The notes under the pieces are model-generated. The model ran no database searches. It saw nothing but the letters and a program-made list of their open reading frames with translations, and was not told where the DNA came from. The translations under genes and the position numbers were made by a program. 64,000 nt of DNA, taken from NCBI GenBank assembly GCA_026645735.1, contig JAPKMT010000004.1:1-64000 (forward strand), in the 5' to 3' direction. Positions 1 through 9,111 of the stretch are shown in pieces (the first letter of the stretch is position 1; the number at the start of each line of letters is the position of its first letter). Origin of the DNA: Flexilinea sp. Its GTDB lineage: Bacteria; Chloroflexota; Anaerolineae; Anaerolineales; Anaerolineaceae.

Positions 1-66
1 AAAAACAACACTACAATAAGTTTTCTCTTTTTTTTCAAATGGCTTTTCCAAAATTCGAATTGCTGG
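1..66. repeat. Palindromic intergenic element, copy 1 (cut by window start)
   Basis: Right half of the dispersed palindromic element: AAAAACAACACTACAATAAG, then a T-rich arm with TCAAATGGCTTTTCCAAA and the terminal AATTCGAATTGCTGG. The arm matches the right arms of the copies ending at 13050 and 44184. The left half lies outside the window. Confidence 0.75.
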
Positions 67-136
67 TCCTCCATTCGATATGATGGATATTTGGTAAAAT
101 TGAAACAGATTTTTCAGTTAAAGAAATGAGGAACCG

Positions 137-937
137 ATGAAAATTGATTATAAAGAAACAACCAATGACCTGCTTACTCGCATTGATATTCACAATAAAT
201 ATGGTGGTAAAGATATCGACAGCTGGATGCTTGAAATCCTTAATCTTCAGCCCGGAATGAAAATTCTGGATGTCGCCTGCGGCGGCGGCAAACAGTGCAT
301 TTCTTTTTACAAATATCTGAATGGAAACTGCAGCATCACCGGTGGCGATGTCAATCAGGAATTACTGGATCAGGCTGCGTTGGAAAATGAGAAGCTCGGA
401 AATCCTTTTTCCATCATCCCATTAGATTTTGATCAGCGGCTGCCATTTGAGGATAACACATTCGACCTGGTGTCCTGTTGTTTTGCAATTTATTATTCAT
501 CAGATATCCCATTTACCATTCAGGAGATGCATCGCGTCCTGAAACCGGGTGGCAGAATTTTTACAACAGGGCCTATGCCGGATAACAAAAAAATGTTCTA
601 TGACATCATCCGGGAAGCTACCGGAAAAACAATTCCACCGATGCCCGGCAGTTCTCGTTACAGCACAGAAATTTTCAGCGCCATTCAAAACACCTTTTCG
701 AAGACTGAAACACATATATTTGAGAATCCTCTTACCTTCAAACAAACGGCGCCATTCATCGCTTATACACGCGCTTCCCTATCAGAAGATCGAAAGCTCT
801 GGACGTCGCTTTTTGCAAACGCGGGTGAATTTGAAAAAGTGATGCAGAATATTTTCCGAGTAGCCGAAGAAAAACAGAAAATTGAAGGCGAACTGGTCAT
901 GACCAAGGTAGTGGGCGGATTCATCGGGACAAAATAA
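137..937 (+). CDS. SAM-dependent class I methyltransferase
   Basis: This 266-residue protein should transfer a methyl group from S-adenosylmethionine; the acceptor cannot be told from sequence. It has motif I (ILDVACGGG, about residues 43-51), the FDLVSCCFAIYY strand-IV region (about 109-120) and the RVLKPGG loop (about 133-139) of UbiE/Methyltransf_11-type enzymes. No membrane segment or signal peptide is visible. The ATG follows a GAGGAA ribosome binding site. The stop codon directly abuts the ATG of the PIG-L deacetylase, and the GT-C-like genes follow closely, so the four genes probably form one operon concerned with a glycan, lipid or sugar-containing metabolite. The role within that operon is inference. 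Confidence 0.85.
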   Translation: MKIDYKETTNDLLTRIDIHNKYGGKDIDSWMLEILNLQPGMKILDVACGGGKQCISFYKYLNGNCSITGGDVNQELLDQAALENEKLGNPFSIIPLDFDQRLPFEDNTFDLVSCCFAIYYSSDIPFTIQEMHRVLKPGGRIFTTGPMPDNKKMFYDIIREATGKTIPPMPGSSRYSTEIFSAIQNTFSKTETHIFENPLTFKQTAPFIAYTRASLSEDRKLWTSLFANAGEFEKVMQNIFRVAEEKQKIEGELVMTKVVGGFIGTK

Positions 938-1588
938 ATGAAGAACATGATGTTTTTTGGAAAGCGGGTCTGCTTTCTCGGAGCTCACCCGGATGATATC
1001 GAAATCGGCAGTGGAGCGCTGATCGCACAAATTTCCGATCAGACAGAGATTCGTTGTGTGACCTTTTCGGACAACCAGAAAAATCCGGCTTTGAAAAATC
1101 TCATTCAGGAGCATTATGCCAGTATGGAAGTTTTAGGACTTTCAAAAAACCAGATCATGCTGCTCGATTTTGAGACGCGCCGCTTTCCGCATTTTCGACA
1201 GGAAATTTTGGAGCAGATGGTCTCCATCCAGCGGGATTTTCAACCGGATATCGTCTTTGTACACTCTAAAGCAGATGTGCATCAGGATCATCAAACCCTG
1301 ACAGAAGAAGCCTTACGTGCTTTCCGGGGTACAACCGTTCTTGGTTTTGACGTCATTCGAAGCAGCTATGGTTTCTTCCCAAGCTTTTTGGTTGCGGTCA
1401 GCGAAGAAGAGACAAATCGCAAGATTAAAGCGCTTCAGGAATATAAAACGTACGCTTCGAAATATTATTTCGATCCGGAATTGACACGGGCAACACTGCT
1501 CCGCAACGGTGCGATTTGCGAAAGAAAATATGCAGAAGGATATGACATCCTGCGTGTCGTGGCTTCTTTTGGAAAAGAATTCGAATAA
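938..1588 (+). CDS. PIG-L/LmbE family N-deacetylase
   Basis: A 216-residue zinc-dependent deacetylase of the PIG-L family, which removes acetyl groups from N-acetylglucosaminyl compounds such as bacillithiol/mycothiol precursors, GlcNAc-PI or antibiotic sugars. The zinc motif AHPDDIE is at residues 16-22, and the second metal/catalytic histidine region reads HSKADVHQDHQ. No export signal is visible, so it is probably cytoplasmic. It starts with no gap after the methyltransferase stop, which suggests translational coupling, and the two GT-C-like genes follow 20 bp later. Family assignment is firm; substrate unknown. Confidence 0.9.
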   Translation: MKNMMFFGKRVCFLGAHPDDIEIGSGALIAQISDQTEIRCVTFSDNQKNPALKNLIQEHYASMEVLGLSKNQIMLLDFETRRFPHFRQEILEQMVSIQRDFQPDIVFVHSKADVHQDHQTLTEEALRAFRGTTVLGFDVIRSSYGFFPSFLVAVSEEETNRKIKALQEYKTYASKYYFDPELTRATLLRNGAICERKYAEGYDILRVVASFGKEFE

Positions 1589-1608
1589 AGAACGGATCGT
1601 GGATTCGC

Positions 1609-3291
1609 ATGAAAAAGACAGTGAATTCTCTTTCGAAATGGATCCCGATCCTCTTTTTTATCCTCCTTTTTTGCGCTGCCTGGATTCTGCATGATGATTA
1701 TGGCGGATTCACCGATGAACTACTTCATATTCAGACAGCAGAAGTCAATTACAAATACGTGCTTTCAAAGTTCCTGCCGGAAGACAAGATTCCCGATGTT
1801 CCAATCTATGATTTGGACACCATTCCTGATCTGCATAATTATGTAAATCAATATTATGGCGAAGCGGTAATGATGCCAACGATATTAGTCAGTATTCTTC
1901 CGGGTGTTAATTTTTCGACTGCAGATTTTTTGAATTTTCGTAGATTCTATACGTTCCTCAATTTTTTTATCACACTGATCAGTTTTTATTTTTTAATGAA
2001 ATTTCGATTTTCGAATCAACAAATAGCATTTGTATCAGTTCTATTTCTTGTATTTTCTCCCCGTTTGTTTGCTGAATCATTTTATAACAGTAAGGACATC
2101 ATCTTTTTTTGTTGGTTTTTCATATCCATTTTTGGAATCGGATTATTTTTACTTCAGAATAATTGCTGGGGATTAATAATTTTTGCAATTGCCTTAGGAT
2201 TTTCGGTAAATACACGGATTTATGGAATTGTTCTCTTACCAGCTTTTTTGTATTTATCCATTGTTGATCATTTTATAAACCACCGATCTTCAAAAAGACG
2301 TCTCTTCTTCATTTTTTTAACGATACTTTTCGCGTTATTGTTTTATTTAATAATTACACCGTTTCTTTGGGAAAATCCATATCAGCAGTTTGTGAATGCT
2401 CTAAATTTTTCATCGCAACAGGTAGGTATTGATCCGAACAATCTCAATCAGTTAGAAAAAAAAATCGCACTTGGAAATCAGGAACTTTTCTTCAACGATT
2501 ACATTTTTCCAGGAAAGACCTGGTATTATATTCCGACTTGGATTGGATTGACCATTCCAGTGATCAATATCTTGTTCTTTTTCTTAGGAATTTTTTTCTT
2601 TTTGAAACAATCGTTTCGAATCAAGAATGTTTTTTCAATGAACAGTAATTATCTTTTTGATGGCTTTTGCCTGCTTCTTTTCTTTATCTCACTAATCTCG
2701 ATCATAATATCCAGAGCAACAATGTACCATGGCTGGAGACAGAGTTATTTCCTCTATGCGCCCTTTATAATAACCTCCGCTTTAGGTTTTGCAAATCTTT
2801 GGAACCAGCAACTAAATACTAAAAAGCAATGGCTTATAAAAAATTCTGTTCTTCTGCTCACATGCCTGATATCGTTTTTTTCCACAGGCATCTGGATGGT
2901 AAGAAACCATCCATTCGATTTCGTGTATTTCAATGAAATCGGCCGTTACTTCGCTCAGCAATTCACACGGGATTACTGGGGAGTCGCATCCAAAAGCTGC
3001 ATACAGGAAGTCGACCGCTACTACATCGACGGCGAACCGATCAGGCTTGGCGTCAATGCAGATCTGACCTACGGATCTGCGCAAAACAGTCTGCTGAGAT
3101 TCCCTGAATCAACGCAGGCACATTTCCAGGTGATCTGGAAAAATGAAAATGCTGATTATTTATGCTTCAGTTACAAGAATAACCCCGGAAACAGCCATCC
3201 AATCCCAGGATTTGAAATCATCAAAACCTTTCAGGTAGACGGTTACGATGTTGCGGCTGTCTATCGCCGAATCGAAAAAAATCTTCCATGA
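1609..3291 (+). CDS. GT-C-like polytopic membrane protein (ArnT/PMT type), paralogue 1
   Basis: A 560-residue integral membrane protein with about ten hydrophobic segments. After the first segment comes HDDYGGFTDELL (residues 28-39); acidic DD/DE residues in the first external loop are the usual catalytic signature of GT-C glycosyltransferases using polyprenyl-phosphate sugars. Other landmarks are NFRRFYTFLNF, FAESFYNSKDIIFF and GWRQSYFLYAPF, with a soluble tail ending in GFEIIKTFQVDGYDVAAVYRRI. It overlaps its paralogue by 4 bp (ATGA). Its central part is distinctly more A/T-rich than the paralogue's, so the two have diverged for some time. The start has only a weak ribosome binding site. 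Glycosyl transfer is inferred from topology and the acidic motif. Confidence 0.7.
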   Translation: MKKTVNSLSKWIPILFFILLFCAAWILHDDYGGFTDELLHIQTAEVNYKYVLSKFLPEDKIPDVPIYDLDTIPDLHNYVNQYYGEAVMMPTILVSILPGVNFSTADFLNFRRFYTFLNFFITLISFYFLMKFRFSNQQIAFVSVLFLVFSPRLFAESFYNSKDIIFFCWFFISIFGIGLFLLQNNCWGLIIFAIALGFSVNTRIYGIVLLPAFLYLSIVDHFINHRSSKRRLFFIFLTILFALLFYLIITPFLWENPYQQFVNALNFSSQQVGIDPNNLNQLEKKIALGNQELFFNDYIFPGKTWYYIPTWIGLTIPVINILFFFLGIFFFLKQSFRIKNVFSMNSNYLFDGFCLLLFFISLISIIISRATMYHGWRQSYFLYAPFIITSALGFANLWNQQLNTKKQWLIKNSVLLLTCLISFFSTGIWMVRNHPFDFVYFNEIGRYFAQQFTRDYWGVASKSCIQEVDRYYIDGEPIRLGVNADLTYGSAQNSLLRFPESTQAHFQVIWKNENADYLCFSYKNNPGNSHPIPGFEIIKTFQVDGYDVAAVYRRIEKNLP

Positions 3292-5009
3292 AATCGATCG
3301 CTCATTTTCCAAAAAGAATCCTCCTTCTATGTTTACGGATCATGCCGTTTGTCTTTTTTATTCTATTGCTCGGCATCGCATCGATCCTGTATGATGACTA
3401 TGGCGGATTCACCGATGAAATACTTGAGATTCAGACGGCTGCGGTCAATGCCAAATATATTCTGTCAAAATTTCCCGCCTGGTTTGCCAATACTGAAATT
3501 TCTGTCCCCATCATCGGAGAACTGCAGGATATGCCGGATCTTTTATCCTATGATGATCGAACCTATGGAACAGCCGTGATGATGCCCTCCATCTTCATTA
3601 ATCAAATACCGGGTGTCGAATTGAATGCAGCCCAATTCTTGAATTTTCGCAGGTTTTATACCTTCCTGAATTTTTATCTTTCAATGATCGCTTTCTTCAT
3701 TCTGCTGAAAATTCGTTTTAAAAACACGCTGATCGCCATGGCAGGAACCATCATGCTCATGCTGACTCCGCGCTTCTTCGCCGAATCTTTTTACAACTGT
3801 AAAGACATTGTTTTTTTCAGTTGGGTGATGGTTTGCCTTTGCGGCATCGGCTGGTACATGATGAAAAATTCTCGATGGGGGCTGGTCCTTTTTTGTCTCG
3901 GTTTTGCATTTGCAGCCAACACAAGATTGGCAGGATTTTTACTCTGGCCTGCATTTCTAATCGTTTCAGCTCTCAATCATAGGATTCGGAAAATCAGAAA
4001 TGCCAATGTTATCCGATCCTGGCTCCTTGCTTTAATCTTGTCATTAGTGCTTTTCTATACTGTCACGCCCTATTTATGGGGCTCACCGGCAGCCCATCTT
4101 TCTGAAGGAATTCGCTTTTCATCCAACCAGATCACTGACAGAGAAACGGAATTGCTGATCGAAGCCGGTTTGAAACCTTTAGGACAGGCTGAGCTATTTT
4201 TTGGCAATACGATCGATACAAAACAGATCTGGTATTACCTGCCAGTCTGGATGGGAATCACCATTCCCGTTTTCTACATTCTTCTCTTTTTTGTCGCCTG
4301 CCTTCTGCTTGGGATTTCGATGATCCGGGCAATTCGAAAAGGCCGGTTTTCTCCAGACCTGCTTTTTGACGGCTTCTGCCTTGTATTCTTTCTGATCGGA
4401 CTTTTTGGAATCATACTCCTGAAAATGAACCTTTATAACGGTTGGCGGCATGCCTACTTTTTATATGCACCGTTCATCTATCTGTCCGTTTTGGGATTTC
4501 AAAGACTTTTATCCATTCCTGTGAAAAAACCAGTGACAACGAAAAGTAAAAATATTGTCCTGACAGGAATGATATTGTATTCCTGCATTTCCACAGGAGT
4601 ATGGATATTAAAAAATCATCCGCTGGATTTTGTCTATTTCAACGAAATTGGCAGAAATTATGGTCAGCAATTTTCACGGGATTATTGGGGTGTCGCTTCG
4701 AAAAGTTGTGTGTTGGATTTGCTGAAAGAATTCGATGGAAGAAGGATTTCGTTGGATCTGAATGCAGACTATACCTGGGGATCCATCGAATTCAGTCTGA
4801 TGCGTCTTCCGCAAAAAGAGCAGGATAAATTTGATCCGGTATGGAAAACCGAGAATGCCGAGTATCTTTGTTACAGTTACAAAAATACTCCGGGGAATCA
4901 GCATTCCATTCCGGATTTTGAAATAATCAAAACATACAACATTGACGGCTACGATGTTGCTGCGATCTATAAGCGAATCCGCAATTTTAAATGGTCAGGG
5001 GCTGAATAA
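3288..5009 (+). CDS. GT-C-like polytopic membrane protein (ArnT/PMT type), paralogue 2
   Basis: A 573-residue tandem paralogue of the preceding gene. It shares YDDYGGFTDEILEIQTA (residues 35-51), NFRRFYTFLNF, RFFAESFYNCKDIVFF, GWRHAYFLYAPFI, HPLDFVYFNEIGR and the tail GFEIIKT-like/IDGYDVAAIYKRI. The order of membrane segments and the C-terminal soluble tail are conserved along the whole length, so this is a full gene duplication. Translation is coupled through an ATGA overlap. A strong intrinsic terminator overlaps the stop codon and ends the operon that begins at 137. The likely role is transfer of a sugar from a lipid carrier outside the membrane; donor and acceptor unknown. Confidence 0.7.
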   Translation: MKSIAHFPKRILLLCLRIMPFVFFILLLGIASILYDDYGGFTDEILEIQTAAVNAKYILSKFPAWFANTEISVPIIGELQDMPDLLSYDDRTYGTAVMMPSIFINQIPGVELNAAQFLNFRRFYTFLNFYLSMIAFFILLKIRFKNTLIAMAGTIMLMLTPRFFAESFYNCKDIVFFSWVMVCLCGIGWYMMKNSRWGLVLFCLGFAFAANTRLAGFLLWPAFLIVSALNHRIRKIRNANVIRSWLLALILSLVLFYTVTPYLWGSPAAHLSEGIRFSSNQITDRETELLIEAGLKPLGQAELFFGNTIDTKQIWYYLPVWMGITIPVFYILLFFVACLLLGISMIRAIRKGRFSPDLLFDGFCLVFFLIGLFGIILLKMNLYNGWRHAYFLYAPFIYLSVLGFQRLLSIPVKKPVTTKSKNIVLTGMILYSCISTGVWILKNHPLDFVYFNEIGRNYGQQFSRDYWGVASKSCVLDLLKEFDGRRISLDLNADYTWGSIEFSLMRLPQKEQDKFDPVWKTENAEYLCYSYKNTPGNQHSIPDFEIIKTYNIDGYDVAAIYKRIRNFKWSGAE

Positions 5010-5030
5010 ATCCAGCCCCTGTATTTTTAT
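4996..5030 (+). terminator. Intrinsic terminator of the methyltransferase/GT-C operon
   Basis: A perfect 9-bp stem, CAGGGGCTG (4996-5004) with CAGCCCCTG (5013-5021), is followed by TATTTTTATT. The stop codon of the second GT-C gene lies in the loop. Confidence 0.85.
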
Positions 5031-5073
5031 TCGGCGATTCAAAAGATCGATCCATACTTCGAATTTGCAAACA

Positions 5074-5195
5074 ACAATTCGAAATTTAAAAAAAGTCTTT
5101 TGAGTTAGAAGAGAAAACTTATAGTTGTGTTGTTTTTGCGCTCCGCGCAAAAACAATACAACAATAAATAATCTCTCTCATTATTCGAATCGCTG
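5074..5195. repeat. Palindromic intergenic element, copy 2
   Basis: Left end CAATTCGAAATTT, right end ATTCGAATCGCTG. The central stem (about 5122-5166) is capped by GCGC-TCC-GCGC at 5138-5148. This is the type A stem (TTGTTTTTGCGC) with one G.T pair. It lies between the convergent GT-C operon and jag. Confidence 0.85.
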
Positions 5196-5210
5196 ATTTG
5201 CTAATCTTTA

Positions 5211-5996
5211 TTAATTCTTCGGCAGAATAACAACCTTCCGGTTCGGTTCTTCACCAACGCTTTCAGTATATACGTTTTTATAGTCCCGTAAAGCCAGATG
5301 AATGATGCGACGCTCTGTTCCTGGCATCGGTTCCAATGAAATCCGTCTGCCAGATTTGGTCACTTGCTCTGCCATTCTGGATGCCATCTGACGTAGTTGG
5401 CGCTCTCTGCGTTCACGATAACCCTGCACATCGATCATGAGCGGTATCCAATGCCCTAATTCACGGCCTACGATCAGACTGGTGATGTATTGAAGTGCGT
5501 TTAATGTTTCTGAATGACGCCCGATCAGATAGGATAAATCATCGCCTTTGATATCAATCATGATGGTTTCCTGTTCCGATTCATCAGCCGTCTTACCAAT
5601 TTTTCCGATTACGGAAGCCTGAATGCGCATCTTCTCCAAGAGTTCTTCCACCACATTGATGGCAACTTTTAAAGTATCTTCGTTGATCACTTCCGCAGTG
5701 GATTCCTCATTTTCAGAAAATTCTGGCCCTGCGAAAGGGACAGAAACCTCAGGTTTTTTCATCAGGAAATCAGGTTGCTGGATGGACACCCGGACATCCT
5801 GGATTTCTTCAACGAGCTCTTCCATTACGGTCAGTCGAACACGCGCCTGCCTGCCTCCTAAACCAAATATGCCTTTGCTGCCAGAATCAAGAATCTCAAT
5901 TTCAACTTTTTCGCGGCTGATTCCAAGCTCAGCCAAACCTTTCGTAATCGCCTCTTCGGAACTTGGCGCTATATATTCAAGTGTAGTTTTTGCCAT
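5211..5996 (-). CDS. jag: Jag/KhpB RNA-binding protein (Jag_N-KH-R3H)
   Basis: A cytoplasmic RNA-binding protein that accompanies YidC and, in Gram-positives, partners KhpA to affect cell-envelope growth. From the chosen start it has 261 residues: an N-terminal Jag_N domain (TLEYIAPSSEEAITKGLAEL ... GLGGRQARV), a middle KH domain with the loop IGRHSETLNALQYI, and a C-terminal R3H domain rich in arginine (RRERQLRQMASRMA ... MPGTERRIIHLALRDY). I start at the ATG at 5996, preceded by GGGG, because the longer frame adds 23 residues unlike the family. It follows yidC closely at the end of the rpmH operon. Confidence 0.92.
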   Translation of the reverse strand: MAKTTLEYIAPSSEEAITKGLAELGISREKVEIEILDSGSKGIFGLGGRQARVRLTVMEELVEEIQDVRVSIQQPDFLMKKPEVSVPFAGPEFSENEESTAEVINEDTLKVAINVVEELLEKMRIQASVIGKIGKTADESEQETIMIDIKGDDLSYLIGRHSETLNALQYITSLIVGRELGHWIPLMIDVQGYRERRERQLRQMASRMAEQVTKSGRRISLEPMPGTERRIIHLALRDYKNVYTESVGEEPNRKVVILPKN

Positions 5997-6015
5997 ATCG
6001 TTTACTTGCCCCGTT

Positions 6016-6963
6016 TTATAGATTCTTCTTTGGTTTTTTCTTGTTTTTGAATTCGCGATAATCAATCTTCTCTTCTTCCCTCGCTGCGGAACTGGTCGTT
6101 GTGCTGCTTTTTGCAGGAGCGGAAGTGGATACCGTTGTTTTTGGTTTCTGTGGGATGGATACAGGTGCAGGCCCTGTTAAAACGGCTGTTTTTTGTTTTC
6201 CAAATTTTAAAGCAGACCAATTTAATTTTCCTTCCACGCCGTATTGCACAATCGTGAAGACGTTCGAAATCAGAAAATAAAGTGATAAGCCGGAAGCCAA
6301 TGTATAAGCCATGAACCCCATCAGAACCGGCATGTAAATATTCATCATGCCTGTCATCATCGCACCGCTTCCGCCAGCGCCCGCTGTGGAACCACCGGTT
6401 GGAGACTGCATCGTCAGTTTTGTCTGCAAAATTGTCGTAACCACCACAAGAATGGCAAGAACAGGGATGCCGAAATTAATTCCTGGTAAAAACAAACGTT
6501 CCGGCTGTCCTAAATTCATCCATAAGAAACTCGGATTGATCGGGAAAATCTCTCCGATTTTCAATAATCCCGGATAAATCCGTTTGGTCAAGTCCAGCAT
6601 TCCAAGCGGTGTTGATACAATCGCAGCGATAACAGCCTGATATAAAGCAAAGATTACCGGAAGCTGGATCAGGGTTGGAAGACAGGAAGCTGTCGGATTC
6701 ACACCCATTTCTTTGTACAGCTTCATTTGTTCCTCAGCCAGTTTCTCCTTGTTGTCCTTGTATTTCTCCATCATTTCCAGATATCGCGGAGATTTCTGCA
6801 TTTCCATCATGGCAGCGGAGCTCTTGATCTGTGATCGCATTAATGGATAAATGACAAGTTTGATCAGAATGGTAAAAAGAATGATCGCGACGCCAAAATT
6901 ATCCACAAGTTTATAAATATACAGCAAAATATCCAGAAAGATATTTACAAAAGATTGCCACAT
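6016..6963 (-). CDS. yidC: YidC/Oxa1 membrane protein insertase, short type
   Basis: A membrane insertase that helps small and Sec-dependent proteins fold into the inner membrane. At 315 residues it lacks the large periplasmic domain of proteobacterial YidC and resembles the Gram-positive/Oxa1 form. Hydrophobic segments are at about 20-45, 105-130, 165-190 and 215-245. A hydrophilic cytoplasmic loop contains RYLEMMEKYKDNKEKLAEEQ, followed by GVNPTASCLPTLIQLPVIFALYQ-type family sequence. The tail is Ser/Thr/Ala-rich and ends in basic residues (KNKKKPKKNL), which could touch ribosomes. AGGAGAGG precedes the ATG. It lies 12 bp after the beta-propeller lipoprotein gene and just before jag. Confidence 0.95.
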   Translation of the reverse strand: MWQSFVNIFLDILLYIYKLVDNFGVAIILFTILIKLVIYPLMRSQIKSSAAMMEMQKSPRYLEMMEKYKDNKEKLAEEQMKLYKEMGVNPTASCLPTLIQLPVIFALYQAVIAAIVSTPLGMLDLTKRIYPGLLKIGEIFPINPSFLWMNLGQPERLFLPGINFGIPVLAILVVVTTILQTKLTMQSPTGGSTAGAGGSGAMMTGMMNIYMPVLMGFMAYTLASGLSLYFLISNVFTIVQYGVEGKLNWSALKFGKQKTAVLTGPAPVSIPQKPKTTVSTSAPAKSSTTTSSAAREEEKIDYREFKNKKKPKKNL

Positions 6964-6975
6964 AGTATCCTCTCC

Positions 6976-8091
6976 TTATTTTGCCGGGGTCTTGGCAGCA
7001 GTGTTTGATTCGCCCTGGTAAAGCCAATTCTCTTTTAAGTCATTGGAAAAGCTTTTTAACAGGGAATCACCAGGGATGAAAGCAGTAGCGAACGAATCAT
7101 CATATACAACCGGGGATGACATCGTTTTCAATTTCGTTGAACGAGTACCGACCGATTTTCCGTCAAGATCATAGATAAATAAATCGCCATTTTCTGCCGC
7201 GATCAATATATTTTGATTGGAAAGCTGCACAGGAGCGGCAATAATTGGGCTGCCGTCTCCGGTAATATTGTTCAGCGTCCAAAGGGATTTTTCAGTTTTC
7301 AGGTCGCTGCAATACACATTGCCCTGCATATCGGCTGTAATGATTCTGTCTTCCAAAACCAGAGGAGCAGCCCATATTTCGCCAGTTGTCTGAACAATCG
7401 TTTCGACCATTCCATTTCCGGGATGGTAGGTATGAACCTCTTTCCCGAATGTACTGAAGTAAATCACACCGTTGGCATAAACGAGATGGTCCATAATGGC
7501 GCCATTGGTTTCAACGGATTCCAGCATTGCGCCGGTTTTTAAATCAATCATATTCAGTTTCTTATCCAAAGAGGAGACATATACTTTCCCATCTAAAACA
7601 AGGGGGGTTGTCCATACTTCACTGGATAATTTCGTGGTCCACACCGGATTGGAGTAATCTGAGACAGCATAGGCGGCGATAGCGCCATCACTGGATGGGA
7701 TGATCATTAATCCATCATTGATTACCGGTGATGCAATAATTTTACTTTTAGAGGATGGCAGTTCAATCTTCTGTACCAATTCACCCGTATTTTTGTTCAG
7801 GATGTGAATTTGATTATGATAGGTCCCAGTATATAGCAAATCGCCATCGATAACCGGCGCTGCATAAAATAGAAGGGTTTTGTCGACTTCTGCTGGATAA
7901 CTCCACTTTTTCTGACCATCTTCAACAGCGCTGACAAATGAATTATAGGCCGTGTAAATTGTATTTTCCTCAGCCGTAATTCCAGGCCAGCTCGTCGCAT
8001 TGTTCAGGGTACTGTTCCCTGCACAGGAGCTCAGCAATAGTGCACTGAAAAGCACAAGCACACTTATCAGAATTGTTTTATTTTTTTTCAT
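6976..8091 (-). CDS. PQQ-like beta-propeller lipoprotein (BamB-like fold) in the rpmH-yidC operon
   Basis: A 371-residue exported lipoprotein. The signal peptide KKNKTILISVLVLFSALLL ends in a lipobox LSSC with lipidated Cys23. The rest is a repetitive beta-propeller of the PQQ/quinoprotein type, with recurring GxVYCSD, GDLFIYDLDGK, GxIAAYAV and DKKLNMIDLKTG blades. I start at the ATG at 8091, behind GGAAG, rather than the upstream GTG. It sits between yidD and yidC, 12 bp from yidC and 26 bp from yidD, in an operon otherwise devoted to membrane-protein insertion. By analogy with BamB it may be a surface scaffold for inserted proteins, but that is inference; no enzyme residues are recognisable. 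Confidence 0.85.
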   Translation of the reverse strand: MKKNKTILISVLVLFSALLLSSCAGNSTLNNATSWPGITAEENTIYTAYNSFVSAVEDGQKKWSYPAEVDKTLLFYAAPVIDGDLLYTGTYHNQIHILNKNTGELVQKIELPSSKSKIIASPVINDGLMIIPSSDGAIAAYAVSDYSNPVWTTKLSSEVWTTPLVLDGKVYVSSLDKKLNMIDLKTGAMLESVETNGAIMDHLVYANGVIYFSTFGKEVHTYHPGNGMVETIVQTTGEIWAAPLVLEDRIITADMQGNVYCSDLKTEKSLWTLNNITGDGSPIIAAPVQLSNQNILIAAENGDLFIYDLDGKSVGTRSTKLKTMSSPVVYDDSFATAFIPGDSLLKSFSNDLKENWLYQGESNTAAKTPAK

Positions 8092-8117
8092 TGATTTTTC
8101 TTCCACCCGGGATTCTA

Positions 8118-8468
8118 TTACGGAACCGGATCAAAACCGCCGGGATTGAATGGGTTGCATCGAAGGACACGCCAAATTGCCATCGGAACACCTCTAAGCG
8201 CCCCATATTTATAAATTGCCTGATAGGCATAATGAGAACATGAGGGATAAAAGCGGCATGTATTGCCAGGCAGGAGTTTGGAAAACGTATATTGATAACC
8301 GCGAATTAAACCCAAAAAGAACCAGCGGGAGATCGTTTGAATTTTAAAGGGAAGATCACGCAGGCGCGGCTCTACAACAGAAGGTTCAGAATTGTTTTTT
8401 TCTTCTATTGGGTTATTATTGTTTTCCTGTACTCGATCGTTCACGTTGACAGAATAGCTTAAATACAA
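8118..8468 (-). CDS. yidD: YidD membrane protein insertion efficiency factor
   Basis: A small membrane-associated protein that helps YidC-dependent insertion. The conserved core is complete: [32 protein letters not shown], and [18 protein letters not shown] at the C-terminus, including the three family cysteines. A polar stretch of about 40 residues ([11 protein letters not shown]) precedes the core and is longer than usual. No ATG is available. The given start is a TTG overlapping rnpA by 10 bp; a GTG at 8444 is equally possible. Gene order rpmH-rnpA-yidD-yidC supports the call. Confidence 0.9.
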   Translation of the reverse strand: MYLSYSVNVNDRVQENNNNPIEEKNNSEPSVVEPRLRDLPFKIQTISRWFFLGLIRGYQYTFSKLLPGNTCRFYPSCSHYAYQAIYKYGALRGVPMAIWRVLRCNPFNPGGFDPVP

Positions 8469-8797
8469 ATTCCGGCTTTATGGATCATTAAACGCAACGC
8501 TGCACTGATTTCAGAGACCTCTGCGTGAGCAATTGGCTTTCTCGCGATAATTATCGCTTTCACATCAGGACGAATCTGATCGACAATTTCATCTACGGAT
8601 ACACGAATCAATCGTTTAGCGCGATTTCGCTCGACTGCTCCGCCAATTGATTTTGTCGCTATGACGCCAATTTGACATTCTGTCTGATCTTCACCGGACA
8701 ATACGATTAAAACGAGAAGCGGGTGTGGAAAGGATTTCCCTTTCTGCCTCACCCGCTGAATATCAGTAGTCCGGTTCAGACGTTTTTTACGTTCCAA
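8459..8797 (-). CDS. rnpA: Ribonuclease P protein component
   Basis: The protein subunit of RNase P, which assists the catalytic RNA in maturing tRNA 5' ends. It has 112 residues, normal for the family, and contains the signature RNRAKRLIR (residues 57-65) plus the N-terminal [18 protein letters not shown]. It initiates at TTG behind an AAGGTG ribosome binding site, lies 68 bp after rpmH, and its end overlaps the probable yidD start. Confidence 0.95.
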   Translation of the reverse strand: MERKKRLNRTTDIQRVRQKGKSFPHPLLVLIVLSGEDQTECQIGVIATKSIGGAVERNRAKRLIRVSVDEIVDQIRPDVKAIIIARKPIAHAEVSEISAALRLMIHKAGICI

Positions 8798-8865
8798 AAG
8801 ATTACACCTTCAGGTTCGTCATTCAGTCTGATTGCTTTTAATAATCTTTATACCGTCCGGTTCTT

Positions 8866-9039
8866 TTACCAGCGAATCCGTTTCACATGATTATTCATGG
8901 AAACAGTAAGGGTTTTCCGTCCACGTGCGCGGCGGCGTTTTAAAACTTCACGTCCATCCGCAGTTAGCATTCGTTCACGAAAACCGTGAACACGCACACG
9001 GCGGCGAATTTTTGGTTGATAGGTTCGTTTTGTTGACAT
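8866..9039 (-). CDS. rpmH: 50S ribosomal protein L34
   Basis: A 57-residue basic ribosomal protein, read by hand from the minus strand. It begins [20 protein letters not shown] and contains the typical RERM...[14 protein letters not shown] core. About 10 extra residues ([12 protein letters not shown]) follow the point where most L34 proteins end. The start codon follows an AAAGGAAAG ribosome binding site. It is the first gene of the rpmH-rnpA-yidD-lipoprotein-yidC-jag operon. Confidence 0.95.
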   Translation of the reverse strand: MSTKRTYQPKIRRRVRVHGFRERMLTADGREVLKRRRARGRKTLTVSMNNHVKRIRW

Positions 9040-9111
9040 TTGCTTTCCTTTCAGTCTCTGTACATTAACGGTACTCTTCCTGTTTGGGTTCCGTCTGCTG
9101 AAAGTTTCAGA

